Assembly (NCBI GenBank): GCA_002923375.1 | Contig: BEIJ01000001.1 | Coordinates: 1 to 64,000, forward strand | DNA length: 64,000 nt | From: a bacterium HR33 | Lineage (GTDB): Bacteria > Gemmatimonadota > Gemmatimonadetes > Gemmatimonadales > GWC2-71-9 | Direction: 5' to 3' | Part shown: positions 15,930 to 25,421 of the stretch, piece after piece | Numbering within the stretch: the stretch's first letter is position 1 | Layout: each line of letters begins with the position of its first letter | Notes under the pieces: model-generated | What the model was told of the DNA's origin: nothing | What the model saw: the letters and a program-made list of their open reading frames with translations, nothing else | Database searches by the model: none | Made by a program: the position numbers and the translations under genes

Positions 15930-18424
15930 ACCGTTCGAACCATTCTCGCAAAAAAGTCTTCGGCTGCACTATAGACCTCCCCCCAGGGCCCGATAATTCT
16001 GCGGGCCGGAGGCAAGGAGCTCAACAAGACTGGGCCGTAAGAGCGCTGCACGATCCTGGGATCCATGAGCACCACTACACCGAAATCGGTATGGGAGCGA
16101 ATCAGTCGGCCGAACCCCTGCTTCAATTTGAGCGCCGCCTGCGGCAGCAGGTAGTGCCTGAACCCGTCGAGCCCTTGCTCCGCCAGGCGCTCCAAGCGGG
16201 CCTCGGTGAGAGGATCGTTGGGAACCTTGAAGGGAAGCTTTGCAATGAGCAGAACCCGCAGAGCCGGGCCCGGTACGTCCACTCCTTCCCAAAAGCTGTC
16301 GGTCCCGAAAAGTACGGCCGATCCCGACTCCCGGAATCGCCTGAGCAAATGATCCCGCTGCCCTTCCCCTTGTACCAGCACCGGCCATCGGGTCTCCAGA
16401 GTTCCTCGAACCGCTTCGGCAACCCGCTTCAGAGCCGCGTGGCTGGTGAACAGGACGAACATGCCGCCGTCTGCCGCGTGCGCCAGCTCGATGACCGCTC
16501 GCGCCACCGCTTTATCGTGACCCGACTCGTCCGACCGGGGATCCGGTACGTCGGTGGGCACGCAGAACAGGCACTGGGCGCCGTAGTCGAAAGGCGACGG
16601 GAGGATTTCCTCGTATCGCACCCTGTGATAGGGATCGGTCAATCCCAGCCTCTCCTTCAGAAACCCAAAATCTCCTCCCGCGGCGAGCGTGGCGCTAGTT
16701 AGCACCACGGTCTCCACCCGGTCGAACAGCGTCTCCCTGAGCAAGTCCGCCAGATCCAAAGGAACCGAAGCCAGTCCCACAGGGAAAGGCACCGAGCCCA
16801 CCGGCCGGTTCCCTCGACGGTCGATCCAGCGGACCGAGGCGACCCCGGGCGCCGGTCGCAGGGTAACCAACAGCGCGTCCACTGCTGACTGCAATCTACG
16901 CACCACCCCGCGCAGCTCCTGCAGCCGTTGCCCCTTGCGGTCGGAGCCCTCCGCCAGCTGCATCCGGTCAGCCACCGTTTCGACGCCGTCCCTCAGCCTT
17001 CCCAGCACTCCCACCACGTTGTCCAGTGCGGCGCCGAGGCCCCGTTCCCATATCGGGTCGCGGGCGAATCGATCGTCCAGCCGCAACATCGATTCGCCTC
17101 CCAACCGCACCGCGAGCAAGGTGAACAGCTGCTCGGCATGACGCTTGGCCTCGCCCACTTCGGGGAGCAGTCCCTTGGCCAGCAACTCCACCGAAGCCCG
17201 GCTCAGGGAATCACCGGCCTCTCCCAGTTCCTGCATCAAGGCTGGGATAAGCCCCTTGTTGTTCCGCTCCAGTCGATTGAGCAGGCGCATCAGTCCCCGG
17301 GTCGTTACCTCGGTCCCCATATGATGTGCCGCGGTGTCTTCGAAGTGATGGGCTTCGTCGATCACCAGTCGCCGGTACGGGGGCAACACCGCCGCGTCAT
17401 GCCAGTTGTTTTGCACTTTTCTCACCGCGAGGTCGGAAGCCAGCAGGTGGTGGTTGACCACGACCACATCGGCCTCCGCCGCCCGCCGGCGGGCGGCAAA
17501 AAGAAAGCAGCGGTCGAAATGGGGGCACTCCAGCCTGGGACAGAGATCCGGTTCCGCGCTGATCTCGTCCCACACCTCTTCGGAAGGTTCCACCTCCAGG
17601 TCCGAAAGGGACCCGTCCGAGGTCCGCCGCGCCCACGCGATCAGCGACTCCAGCTCCGCCGCGCGTTCCGGCTCCAGCAGCGAGCCCTGCCCGCTCGAGG
17701 CAAGTTCCAGGCGCGCGAGGCAAACGTAATTTCTCCACCCTTTGAGCAAAGCAAAGGTGGGCGGGCGCTCTCCCCCGAACGCCCGGGCCAAGAGGGGGAG
17801 ATCTTTTCCCACCAGTTGCTCCTGCAAGTTGATGGTGTTGGTGGAAACAACCGTTCGCTCTTTGTTCTCCGCGGCCCAAACGATTGCGGGGACCAAGTAG
17901 GCGAAAGATTTGCCCACTCCGGTTCCCGCCTCCAGCAGCGCGACGCCTCCGTCGTTGTAAACGTCGGCTACGTAGGAAGCCATGTCCCGCTGGCTGGGCC
18001 GATCCTCGAACTGGCCCAAAGCGCGGGCCACCCGGCCGCCGGGGGCCAAAAGTCGCGCGGTTTCCACCGGATCGATCTTGCGGCGGGAGAACGGCTCGGA
18101 GATTTCCACTACCACGTACGCCGCCGAAACGTCGTTGTTCACGATCGCAAAGCCCACTCCCGCTTCGTAGAGCTTGGCCGCCACGGCCAGATCGGCGGCC
18201 GAGGGATCCAACACGCCGCTCGGATGATTGTGAATCACCATCTCCCCCCGCTGAGCGACACCGGGCAGGGCGAGCACCGCATCCACCCTACCCCTCGCCA
18301 CCACCCTGACTGCGGTCACCGTCCCGCTTTCGTCCACCTCGCCCACGAAGCAGACTTCTCTCCCGCCGGCCCGCTCGATCTCCTGCGCCAACCGCTCGCG
18401 AGCCTGGGGAGAGATTCCCATCAT
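15926..18424 (-). CDS. RadC/JAB domain fused to DinG/XPD-type ATP-dependent helicase
   Basis: The start is ATG 18424, overlapping the previous stop as ATGA, giving 832 residues; the longer open frame upstream is a shadow. Residues 1-115 form a JAB/MPN domain of RadC type with a complete JAMM metal site: Glu29 candidate, His65-x-His67, Ser75, Asp78 (HNHPSG...PSAAD). From about 140 a DinG-like helicase follows: Walker A EAGTGVGKS (165-173), Fe-S-cluster cysteines (Cys235 plus three in LCPRLECPHFDRC), DEAH box in VIDEAHHFED, and C-terminal motifs QGFGRLIRS. DinG enzymes unwind 5'-tailed DNA, D-loops and R-loops. The JAB part replaces the exonuclease domain found in some DinG proteins. Confidence 0.9.
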   Translation of the reverse strand: MMGISPQARERLAQEIERAGGREVCFVGEVDESGTVTAVRVVARGRVDAVLALPGVAQRGEMVIHNHPSGVLDPSAADLAVAAKLYEAGVGFAIVNNDVSAAYVVVEISEPFSRRKIDPVETARLLAPGGRVARALGQFEDRPSQRDMASYVADVYNDGGVALLEAGTGVGKSFAYLVPAIVWAAENKERTVVSTNTINLQEQLVGKDLPLLARAFGGERPPTFALLKGWRNYVCLARLELASSGQGSLLEPERAAELESLIAWARRTSDGSLSDLEVEPSEEVWDEISAEPDLCPRLECPHFDRCFLFAARRRAAEADVVVVNHHLLASDLAVRKVQNNWHDAAVLPPYRRLVIDEAHHFEDTAAHHMGTEVTTRGLMRLLNRLERNNKGLIPALMQELGEAGDSLSRASVELLAKGLLPEVGEAKRHAEQLFTLLAVRLGGESMLRLDDRFARDPIWERGLGAALDNVVGVLGRLRDGVETVADRMQLAEGSDRKGQRLQELRGVVRRLQSAVDALLVTLRPAPGVASVRWIDRRGNRPVGSVPFPVGLASVPLDLADLLRETLFDRVETVVLTSATLAAGGDFGFLKERLGLTDPYHRVRYEEILPSPFDYGAQCLFCVPTDVPDPRSDESGHDKAVARAVIELAHAADGGMFVLFTSHAALKRVAEAVRGTLETRWPVLVQGEGQRDHLLRRFRESGSAVLFGTDSFWEGVDVPGPALRVLLIAKLPFKVPNDPLTEARLERLAEQGLDGFRHYLLPQAALKLKQGFGRLIRSHTDFGVVVLMDPRIVQRSYGPVLLSSLPPARRIIGPWGEVYSAAEDFFARMVRTV

Positions 18425-19710
18425 GTCTTCAGCTCGCGCTTCTTGGCCGCCGGGAACAGAACGTTGTTGAGAATCAACCTGTACCCCGGGGAGTTGGGAT
18501 GCAGGGAGAGATCGGTCGGCGGATCGCCGATCTGGTGCTGGGGATCTTCGGGATCGTGCCCTCCCAGGAAAGTCCAGGTGCCTTTGCCGTAGTCTCCGTG
18601 AATGTACTTGACCCACGGGGCCCCGGGCTCGTCGGCCAGAACGGTGACGCCGGGCTTCAGTCGGTCCCGGTTGAACGAAGTGGTAAGGCCGTAAAAATCG
18701 GGTATGACCTGGCGGTGGCACTGCACCAGCATGGTGGGCACGGGATCGATCTTGGCGCTGAAGTTGAACAGGGTGAAGGCGCCCAAAGGCTGCCGCCGCG
18801 GCGGATTGTTCACCTGGTGCCCGTCGATGTCCGAAAAGCTGGCGATCGCGGGAGAGAGCTCCAACCGAACGCGCTCGAAAGCGAAAGTCCGGCCCCAGTC
18901 CAACTTGGAGGAGGCATCGGGATCCATGGGAGTTCCGTCGGCGTACTGGGCTGCCACGTCCACCTCCTCGGCGGCGAGCGCTATCTCCAGCGTCTCGGTG
19001 GCGGTGCACATGGCAAAGAGAAAACCGCCCTCCTCTACGAAACGCCGAATGCCCCGCGCCACAGCCTTTTTGAGATCCGGCACAGTGGCAAAACCGAATC
19101 TCCGGGCCATCTGGAAGTTGCGCTCCACCATTTCCTGAAGCCAGAAAGCCCCGCTGTAGGTGAGATAAAACTTGGAGAACTGTCCGGTGAAGTCCTCATG
19201 GTGCAAGTGAAGCCATTCGTAGTCCGCCAACCTGCCCGTCAGAACTTCCGGATCCCACACCTTGGCATACTCGATCCCCGCGTACTCCAAGGCCATGGTC
19301 ACCGCATCGTCCCAGGGAGCGGCGTTGGGAGGCACATAGACCGCAACCTTGGGCGCTTTCTCCAACGGAAGGGCATCCATGTTGTTGGCTTCGATCACCC
19401 CACGGATCTCCACTACCTGGGCGTCGTCCACCGGTTCCACCGTCACCCCCGAAAGGGCGGCATCCCGTTCCGTCGCGGCGTCCGCCGGAATCAGGAAACT
19501 CCCACCGCGGTAGTTGAGCAACCACTCCGCCCGGCCGCCCCGCTTCAGCGCCCGATAGGTCACGCCGTACGCTTTAAGATGGTTGGCCTGCGAGTCGTCC
19601 ATTGGCACCAGCAACTGGGAGAGCACCGAGCGCCTGCCAGCCGACCTCGGAAGGCGGAGATAGGGCAGAGCCAGCGCACACGCCGCGGCGAGAAAGTCCC
19701 GGCGCTTCAT
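18421..19710 (-). CDS. Exported class I amidotransferase-like protein (often labelled asparagine synthetase B)
   Basis: The 429-residue protein begins MKRRDFLAAACALALP, a Tat- or Sec-type signal. From about 120 it looks like a ThuA/class I glutamine-amidotransferase-like fold: KVAVYVPPNA, a strand-turn LFAMCTATE with Cys235 at a nucleophile-elbow-like position, and GTWTFLGGHDPED near the end. It has neither the N-terminal Cys nor the PP-loop of true asparagine synthetase, so that label, which I recall for similar proteins, would be misleading. Start and stop overlap both neighbours (ATGA), so expression is coupled to the TPR and JAB-DinG genes. Function unknown. Confidence 0.7.
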   Translation of the reverse strand: MKRRDFLAAACALALPYLRLPRSAGRRSVLSQLLVPMDDSQANHLKAYGVTYRALKRGGRAEWLLNYRGGSFLIPADAATERDAALSGVTVEPVDDAQVVEIRGVIEANNMDALPLEKAPKVAVYVPPNAAPWDDAVTMALEYAGIEYAKVWDPEVLTGRLADYEWLHLHHEDFTGQFSKFYLTYSGAFWLQEMVERNFQMARRFGFATVPDLKKAVARGIRRFVEEGGFLFAMCTATETLEIALAAEEVDVAAQYADGTPMDPDASSKLDWGRTFAFERVRLELSPAIASFSDIDGHQVNNPPRRQPLGAFTLFNFSAKIDPVPTMLVQCHRQVIPDFYGLTTSFNRDRLKPGVTVLADEPGAPWVKYIHGDYGKGTWTFLGGHDPEDPQHQIGDPPTDLSLHPNSPGYRLILNNVLFPAAKKRELKT

Positions 19711-21446
19711 ATCTGAGGCACCGCTCCTCTCAGGCGATCCAAAAGCCGCCTGGCCTGCGGAACCTGGGCGCTTTCCGGATGCGCCAATATTAGATGCTCC
19801 AACTGCGCCACCGCCCGCTCCCGATCGCCCAACTCCGCGTAAACCCTGGCCAAGGCTACTTCAGCGGCAACCGCCGCAGCACTGGTCGAATCCCCCTCGA
19901 TAGCCGATACCAGCAGCCGCACGGCCGCGGCAAGATCATTCATCGCCGCCGCCAGCTCCCCGGCAAAACCCAAAAGCTCGGTACGGCCTCCCTCCGCAGA
20001 AAGCCTGCCCGCCACCTGCTCCAAACCCTCCACCGCCCGGGCCGTATCCCCCATCGCCAGAGCGTGCAGCGCGCGGCCCAAGTCCGGCAACTTCTCGGCT
20101 TGAATTCTCTGCAGCAGCACCAAAGCCGCGGTCCTGCGCGTCGCTTCTTCTCTGGATCCTACGTAAGGCCCGGCCTGCCGGAAAAACTCGTGCGCCCGGC
20201 CAAGATCGCCACGATAAAGAGCGATCCACCCCCTCAACGCCGTGGCCTCCACGCTAGAGTCTCCGGCCAGCACCCGATCCGCCCGATCTAGGTCACCTTT
20301 CTTTATCCACCCCCACGCCAGCGCCTCGGCCAGCGACGAGCGCGCATCTCCGTTCAGCACCCCGTACCACTGCCTGAACCGGCTCTCCGCCTCGCTCACC
20401 TGGCCCTGCACCGCCATGGCCTCGACCAAGCTCGCCACCGCTTCCACCACCGAAGGCTCCCGCGAAGGCCCGGCACTCAAGAGATCGCGCAGCAACCGCT
20501 CCGCCGCCCGCAGATCTCCGGCGTCGGCGTACGCCCGAGCCGCTCCCACCCTGGCCCGTTCCGAAGGTGCGCCGGAGGACATCCCGGCCAGCCGCTCCAA
20601 GGCGTAAGCCCGCACCAACATTGCCTCCCGGCTGTTTTGGACCCGCGTCCGATCGGCAAACCGCTGGAGCAGCGCCTGCGCCCGGGCCGCGTCCGAAGGC
20701 AATACCGCGTCCAACAGAGCCCATCCTTCAGCCGCGCGACCCCATCCCACCAGCAACTCGGCCGCTAACAGCTTGGACGTGGAGTCCGCACCCGGACCCA
20801 CCAGCATCCCGAGTACCGCATCCCGAACGACCGGCGGCGCGCGGCCCAAGTTGGCCGCAGCGGTACCGACCAGAGCCGGATTCCCTCTCACCACCACCAG
20901 CCACTGCCTCGCCGCTTCCGACCACTCGCCCGCCAGAGCGGTAAGCTGCGCCAGCTCCTGCGAGAGACCTGCGTTGCCCAGCTTCAGAGCTCCCTCTTGC
21001 AGCACCCGCCTGGCGCCGGCCAGATCCCCCCGTTGCGCCAAGGCGAAAGCCCACTCCCGATAAGGCTCCACCGCCTGGGGTTGGACCCTGATCCAGCGCT
21101 GCGCCGCCAGCGCCACGCTGTCGGGCATCCTGAGAGCGGCCCAAACCCTGAGTTCCAGAGCCCTGATCGATCCGTTGAGCGAATCCAGAGAGAGCGCCGC
21201 GCGTACCGGCGCAACCATGGAGTCGAGCCGGCCCAGAGCCTCGTAAGTGCGTTCCAATCCCAAAAGCGCGCTCACATTGGCCGGATCCTCCCGCAACACC
21301 AGGCGATAGCGCTGGGCGGCCTCCTCCAGCCTGCCGCGCCGCTCCAGCTCTCCGGCTTGTTCCAGTAAGCGGGACGTTTGGCCCGCCATCTCGCCCGCCC
21401 AGACAAACCCCAACAGGAGGGCGAGAAGACTACTGCGGCCGCGCAT
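19707..21446 (-). CDS. Exported tetratricopeptide-repeat protein
   Basis: The 579-residue protein has a signal peptide (LLALLLGFVWAGEMAGQ) and then many helical pairs of TPR type, e.g. LEQAGELERRGRLEEAAQRYRLVLREDPANVSA near the start and ARVYAELGDRERAVAQLEHLI near the end. TPR arrays are binding scaffolds; the partner is not shown. The start lies inside the end of the DUF4175 gene (17 bp overlap) and the stop overlaps the next start. Confidence 0.85.
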   Translation of the reverse strand: MRGRSSLLALLLGFVWAGEMAGQTSRLLEQAGELERRGRLEEAAQRYRLVLREDPANVSALLGLERTYEALGRLDSMVAPVRAALSLDSLNGSIRALELRVWAALRMPDSVALAAQRWIRVQPQAVEPYREWAFALAQRGDLAGARRVLQEGALKLGNAGLSQELAQLTALAGEWSEAARQWLVVVRGNPALVGTAAANLGRAPPVVRDAVLGMLVGPGADSTSKLLAAELLVGWGRAAEGWALLDAVLPSDAARAQALLQRFADRTRVQNSREAMLVRAYALERLAGMSSGAPSERARVGAARAYADAGDLRAAERLLRDLLSAGPSREPSVVEAVASLVEAMAVQGQVSEAESRFRQWYGVLNGDARSSLAEALAWGWIKKGDLDRADRVLAGDSSVEATALRGWIALYRGDLGRAHEFFRQAGPYVGSREEATRRTAALVLLQRIQAEKLPDLGRALHALAMGDTARAVEGLEQVAGRLSAEGGRTELLGFAGELAAAMNDLAAAVRLLVSAIEGDSTSAAAVAAEVALARVYAELGDRERAVAQLEHLILAHPESAQVPQARRLLDRLRGAVPQI

Positions 21447-24400
21447 GGTTGAGACGCCGGAAATAATCCAGGATCAAGCGGCGCTGTTCCGGCGAAAGCC
21501 CTTGAAGCTGTTCCCAGGTGGGATAGGGATACCGCGGGCCGCCGCCCGCCTCTCCCGGCCTCAGGGCCGGCGGCAACCGAACATTGCCCGGGCGCGCCGT
21601 CTCGCTCTGCCGCTCTTTTTCTTCGTCCGGTTCTTCTCCCCTCAGGGTACGGCCCGCATCCAGTAGCCGGCGGAAGAGCCGCTCCTGACGTTCTATGGTC
21701 CTGCGATCCAGCTGGCCGCTTTCCAGCTCGCGGGCAAGTTGCCTGGCTTCCTCAGCCAGTTGGTCGGCTCCGCTTATCTCCCCCTGGGCGTTCAAGCGAT
21801 CCAGCTCGGCGGCCAGGCGGCGCTGCCTTTCCGCTAAAGCTCTAAGCTCTTGCAACAAGCCCTCTCCTCCCAGAGGCATCAGGGGAAGCATCCCGCCCGC
21901 CTGACCGTTCAGGGCGTTCTGCTGGGCGGCGAGTTCCGCCAGCTTGGCCAGCGCTTCTTCCAATCCAGAACCGGATTGGGCTCCCGCCACCTCGCCGCGG
22001 TTTCTCAATAGCGAGTAGGCCATGGCATTCAGGCCGTCCACCGCCTGAGCCGCCAGATCCGCTGCTTCGGAAGGATTGGGATTGGCGCGCTGGAGCTGGT
22101 CCAAAGCCTCGGTCATCCGCAGGCGGGAAAACCCTAAGGTCGCCCCCACGCGCGGCGAAACCAGTGCGTTCCTGCTCGCGGCACTCTGTAAGCGCTGCAT
22201 CACGCGGTCCACACCCTCCCGGATCGCCGCCTGCTCCCCTCTCACATCGGCACCGGACTCTCCTCGGTTGAGCCGCTCCACCACGTCCATCTGCCGCTGG
22301 GCCAGCGAGACCGTTTCCGCCAGAGCCTGATCGAGCCGTTCGAGAACGTCCCGTCGCCACCGCTGCCTCAGGGCGTCCCGCTCGTTGCGCAGCTGCTCGC
22401 CCAACGGAGCCAGCGACTGCTGGGCGGAACGCCCGGACCTGAGCGCTCCCTCAGTGTCTCCCCTCCCGGTAAGCGCGGCCGCCTGCCGCATCTGCTCGGA
22501 AGCTTCTTGCGCTCGGCGCTCCGCCTGCTCTACGTTTTCGGCCGGGCTGTTCATTCGCTCCAGAGCTGCTGCCAGTTCCGCCAGTTGCTCTCTCAACCGA
22601 TCGGTTTCCTCCGAAAGCTGCTGCTCCGCTGCGGCGAGCTGGGTATCCCTTTTCGCGGCGAGTTGCTCATTCCACTCTTTTTGTCTGCGCGCGAGCTCTT
22701 CCGCATCCGCCGCCAATGTGGTAAGGGATCCCTCGACCGCGGCCCGCTCGAACAACTCCCTGCTGCGGGAGAGTTCTTCCCTCAGTTCCTTTCCCGCTTC
22801 CGCCAGCCGGCGCAGCGCCTCGCGCATCGCCTCCGGATCGAGCCGCTCCAGCGCTTCTCTCAACTCCCGCAACCGCTGCTCCAGCTCGGGGGTCACCGCG
22901 CGCGCAAGCAGAGCCTCGAGCTCCTTTAGCTGCCGCTGCCATTCGGGATCGGTAAGGCCCGCGCTCCAGGCCGCCTCCGCCAGGTCTCGGAGCTCTTGCT
23001 GTAGCTCCCGAGCCCGCTCCAGCACCCGCTGCTGGCGCCCTCCGAGCTCCGCGGCGCGCTCCGCGGAAGAGAAGGGCAACTCTCCCCCTTCCCTGCGGTC
23101 CGCTCCCTGGCGCACACCCTGCCCTCCTCGCGCCCCGCTCCGCTCCCTTTCATTGGCGCCTTCCTCCAGTGCCCTCGCCAACTCCCGCTGCGCGGCCGCC
23201 AGAGAGTCAGCGGCTTGGGCGAGGTCGCGCACCGCGTCCCGCATCGCCTGCCTGAGCTCCGCTGTGGAAGGGAGCCTCAGCCGATACTCGCGGCTCTCTC
23301 CCATCTGAGGAACCGGCGCGTTGTCGTATGCCCGAACCCGGAAGTAAGCGGTATCCCCCGGGAGGTATCCCCGGCCATTGAGGTCCAGCACCCACTGCAG
23401 CACCGCGCGTTCGGCTCCGCCTTCTGGCAGCGGGATCTCTTCCGTGCGTTCCGGCTCCACTACACCCAGCCGGCTCGCTCTCCGGCTCACCAGCTCCACC
23501 TTGGTGAGCAGATGGTCGTCTCTCGCGTCCACCACCAAAGGCTGCCGGAGCGTGAGAGGAGCGGTGGTGTCGGCCCCCGGCACGGGGATAGCGACTGCGG
23601 GAGCGCTGTCCGCCACTACTGAGAGATTGAGCTCCACCGGGCGATCGTCCCAGGGAGCACCTCCTCCCGGCCGCACCCACAGTTCCAAGCGGCCGCTCGA
23701 GCGCACCGTGAAGCTTCCGCCAAAACGCGTCCCTTCAGCCGCGAGCTTAAACGTCCCGTGCTCGCCCCGCCACGCAGCGCGCTCCACGGCAACCGTGGCC
23801 TGCCCCCGGGTTTCGATACGCGTCCCTGCGGGAAGGAGTATCGGCTCCGGACCCGGCGCCAGCGGTTCGTCGGCGAGTCCCAAGTAAGAGGGATAACGCG
23901 CCAGCAGCTCCAGGCTCGCCAGCATGGCCGGCAGCGCCACTCTGATGTGAAGCGTATCGGAGCTCTTGCCGCCGCTAGTGGCCCTGAGATAGCGATCGCT
24001 GTCCAGCGGCCCGAGTACTACTACAGCCGAACCGGCCGTATCCAGGCTCAGCGCTTGCGCGCTCCACGGATCGCCCGGAGCCCTTACCCAAAGAACGGCG
24101 CTCGCCCTTCCCGGCGCTTTGATGCGCACCGCCACCCGCTCTCCGCGTCTGACTTGCGCCCGGTCAACTTCCAGGCGGACCGGGCCCATCGCCCGCTCGA
24201 TTACGCCGAGGGGGGACCAGAAGTCCGCTCCTTGGGGAGAGGTCGGCTGTACCAGCACGAATACCACGCCGCCCGCCAGCGCCGCCAGTACCCCTTGTCC
24301 CACCGCCCGAGTGCGCTTCCTCCTTGCGCTCGCCATCAGCCCCGCTCCCCATTGCTCCAGCCAGCTTGCGGTTCTGGCGTCCGCAATGGCACCCAAGCTC

Positions 24401-24735
24401 GAAGAACCGTGCTCCGGCAGTCCGCCCGCCAGACCGGAGAGCGATCCGCGCCTCAAGCCTCCCTGTTCTTCCAACTCGGCGGCGATCCACCGGCTTTCGG
24501 TGCGGCGGCTGAGATAGCGGTACCAGCGGAAGCCGAGCCACACTGACAGTGGCACTGCGGACCAAGCGAGGAGCACGGTCAGCGGGGCCGCACGATAAAC
24601 TCCCGCGCGCGCCAGAGCCACACCCAAAGAACAGGCGAGCAACACCAGGCCCGCCGTCACCAAGCTCGCGGTTAGGATCTCGCGGCGCGCCAGAAAGGAG
24701 CGCTGCGATTCCAGCCACTTGCGCGTGAGACTCAT
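21430..24735 (-). CDS. DUF4175-type large membrane/coiled-coil protein
   Basis: The 1101-residue protein has two membrane helices near 23-45 and 52-70 and a third near 147-165, then a beta-rich region (about 180-480), and a very long Ala/Glu/Arg/Gln-rich coiled-coil region (about 490-1030). The extreme C-terminus has a conserved-looking YPYPTWEQLQGLSPEQRRLILDY... pattern. This matches DUF4175 proteins of Gemmatimonadota and Alphaproteobacteria, whose role is unknown. The coiled coil would reach into the periplasm. It is coupled to DUF4159 upstream (ATGA). Confidence 0.82.
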   Translation of the reverse strand: MSLTRKWLESQRSFLARREILTASLVTAGLVLLACSLGVALARAGVYRAAPLTVLLAWSAVPLSVWLGFRWYRYLSRRTESRWIAAELEEQGGLRRGSLSGLAGGLPEHGSSSLGAIADARTASWLEQWGAGLMASARRKRTRAVGQGVLAALAGGVVFVLVQPTSPQGADFWSPLGVIERAMGPVRLEVDRAQVRRGERVAVRIKAPGRASAVLWVRAPGDPWSAQALSLDTAGSAVVVLGPLDSDRYLRATSGGKSSDTLHIRVALPAMLASLELLARYPSYLGLADEPLAPGPEPILLPAGTRIETRGQATVAVERAAWRGEHGTFKLAAEGTRFGGSFTVRSSGRLELWVRPGGGAPWDDRPVELNLSVVADSAPAVAIPVPGADTTAPLTLRQPLVVDARDDHLLTKVELVSRRASRLGVVEPERTEEIPLPEGGAERAVLQWVLDLNGRGYLPGDTAYFRVRAYDNAPVPQMGESREYRLRLPSTAELRQAMRDAVRDLAQAADSLAAAQRELARALEEGANERERSGARGGQGVRQGADRREGGELPFSSAERAAELGGRQQRVLERARELQQELRDLAEAAWSAGLTDPEWQRQLKELEALLARAVTPELEQRLRELREALERLDPEAMREALRRLAEAGKELREELSRSRELFERAAVEGSLTTLAADAEELARRQKEWNEQLAAKRDTQLAAAEQQLSEETDRLREQLAELAAALERMNSPAENVEQAERRAQEASEQMRQAAALTGRGDTEGALRSGRSAQQSLAPLGEQLRNERDALRQRWRRDVLERLDQALAETVSLAQRQMDVVERLNRGESGADVRGEQAAIREGVDRVMQRLQSAASRNALVSPRVGATLGFSRLRMTEALDQLQRANPNPSEAADLAAQAVDGLNAMAYSLLRNRGEVAGAQSGSGLEEALAKLAELAAQQNALNGQAGGMLPLMPLGGEGLLQELRALAERQRRLAAELDRLNAQGEISGADQLAEEARQLARELESGQLDRRTIERQERLFRRLLDAGRTLRGEEPDEEKERQSETARPGNVRLPPALRPGEAGGGPRYPYPTWEQLQGLSPEQRRLILDYFRRLNHARPQ

Positions 24736-25421
24736 TGCGCGCTGGTCACGGCGTAGACGAACAGGTTGACTCCCATTCTGAGCGCCGCCTCCCTTAGGGG
24801 TTCAGGGTCGCCGTGTACCTCCGGATCTTCCCAGCCGTCGCCCAAATCGCTCTGGTAAGAGTAGTAAACCACTAGCCTCCCGTCCAAGAATATACCGAAT
24901 CCCTGGGCCGGCAGGCCGTCGTGTTCGTGGATCTTGGGGATCCCCTCGGGAAAACGGTAGACGATGCTGTAAATCGGATGGTCGAGAGGGACTTCCACCA
25001 GCGGCCGGTCGGGAAAGACGCGGGCGATTTCGCGGCGGAAGGACTGGTCCATCCCGTAGTTGTCGTCGGCGTGCAGAAAGCCGCCCTGTTCCAGATAACG
25101 CCTCAAGATCGCGAGTTCCTGATCGCTGAAACGCACGTTTCCGTGGCCGGTCATATAGATGTATGGGAGCTCCCACAGTTCGGGACTCGAAAGCGTGACC
25201 ACGCGCTCCCGTTCGGCAACTTGCAGTGCGGTCCGGGAGCGAATCGCCGCCAAAAGGTTCGGGAGGCTGGAAGGATTGGCGTACCAGTCTCCTCCGCCGT
25301 CGTAGTGCAGCCTTCCGATGGTCATGGCCGAACGCCCGCCGGTCTGAACCGCGGGAGCTTTGCCATCCGCGACGAGCGCGGGAAGCAAGACCAGCACCCG
25401 ACCCAGCAATGCCCCTTTCAC
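24732..25421 (-). CDS. DUF4159 domain protein
   Basis: The 229-residue protein starts with GTG overlapping the rsmI stop (GTGA). A weak signal-like N-terminus is followed by the DUF4159 domain: GRLHYDGGGDWYANPSSLPNLL, YIYMTGHGNVRFSDQEL, LRRYLEQGGFLHADDNYG and IYSIVYRFPEG. The fold is ThuA/amidotransferase-like. In planctomycetes and others such proteins lie near MoxR, DUF58 and von Willebrand factor proteins; none of those is visible here, so the module is partial or different. Confidence 0.87.
   Translation of the reverse strand: MKGALLGRVLVLLPALVADGKAPAVQTGGRSAMTIGRLHYDGGGDWYANPSSLPNLLAAIRSRTALQVAERERVVTLSSPELWELPYIYMTGHGNVRFSDQELAILRRYLEQGGFLHADDNYGMDQSFRREIARVFPDRPLVEVPLDHPIYSIVYRFPEGIPKIHEHDGLPAQGFGIFLDGRLVVYYSYQSDLGDGWEDPEVHGDPEPLREAALRMGVNLFVYAVTSAQ

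Noticed and set aside
16928-18592. Long open frame (554 codons) on the plus strand
   Set aside because: Antisense shadow of the JAB-DinG gene with no family motifs and atypical composition.
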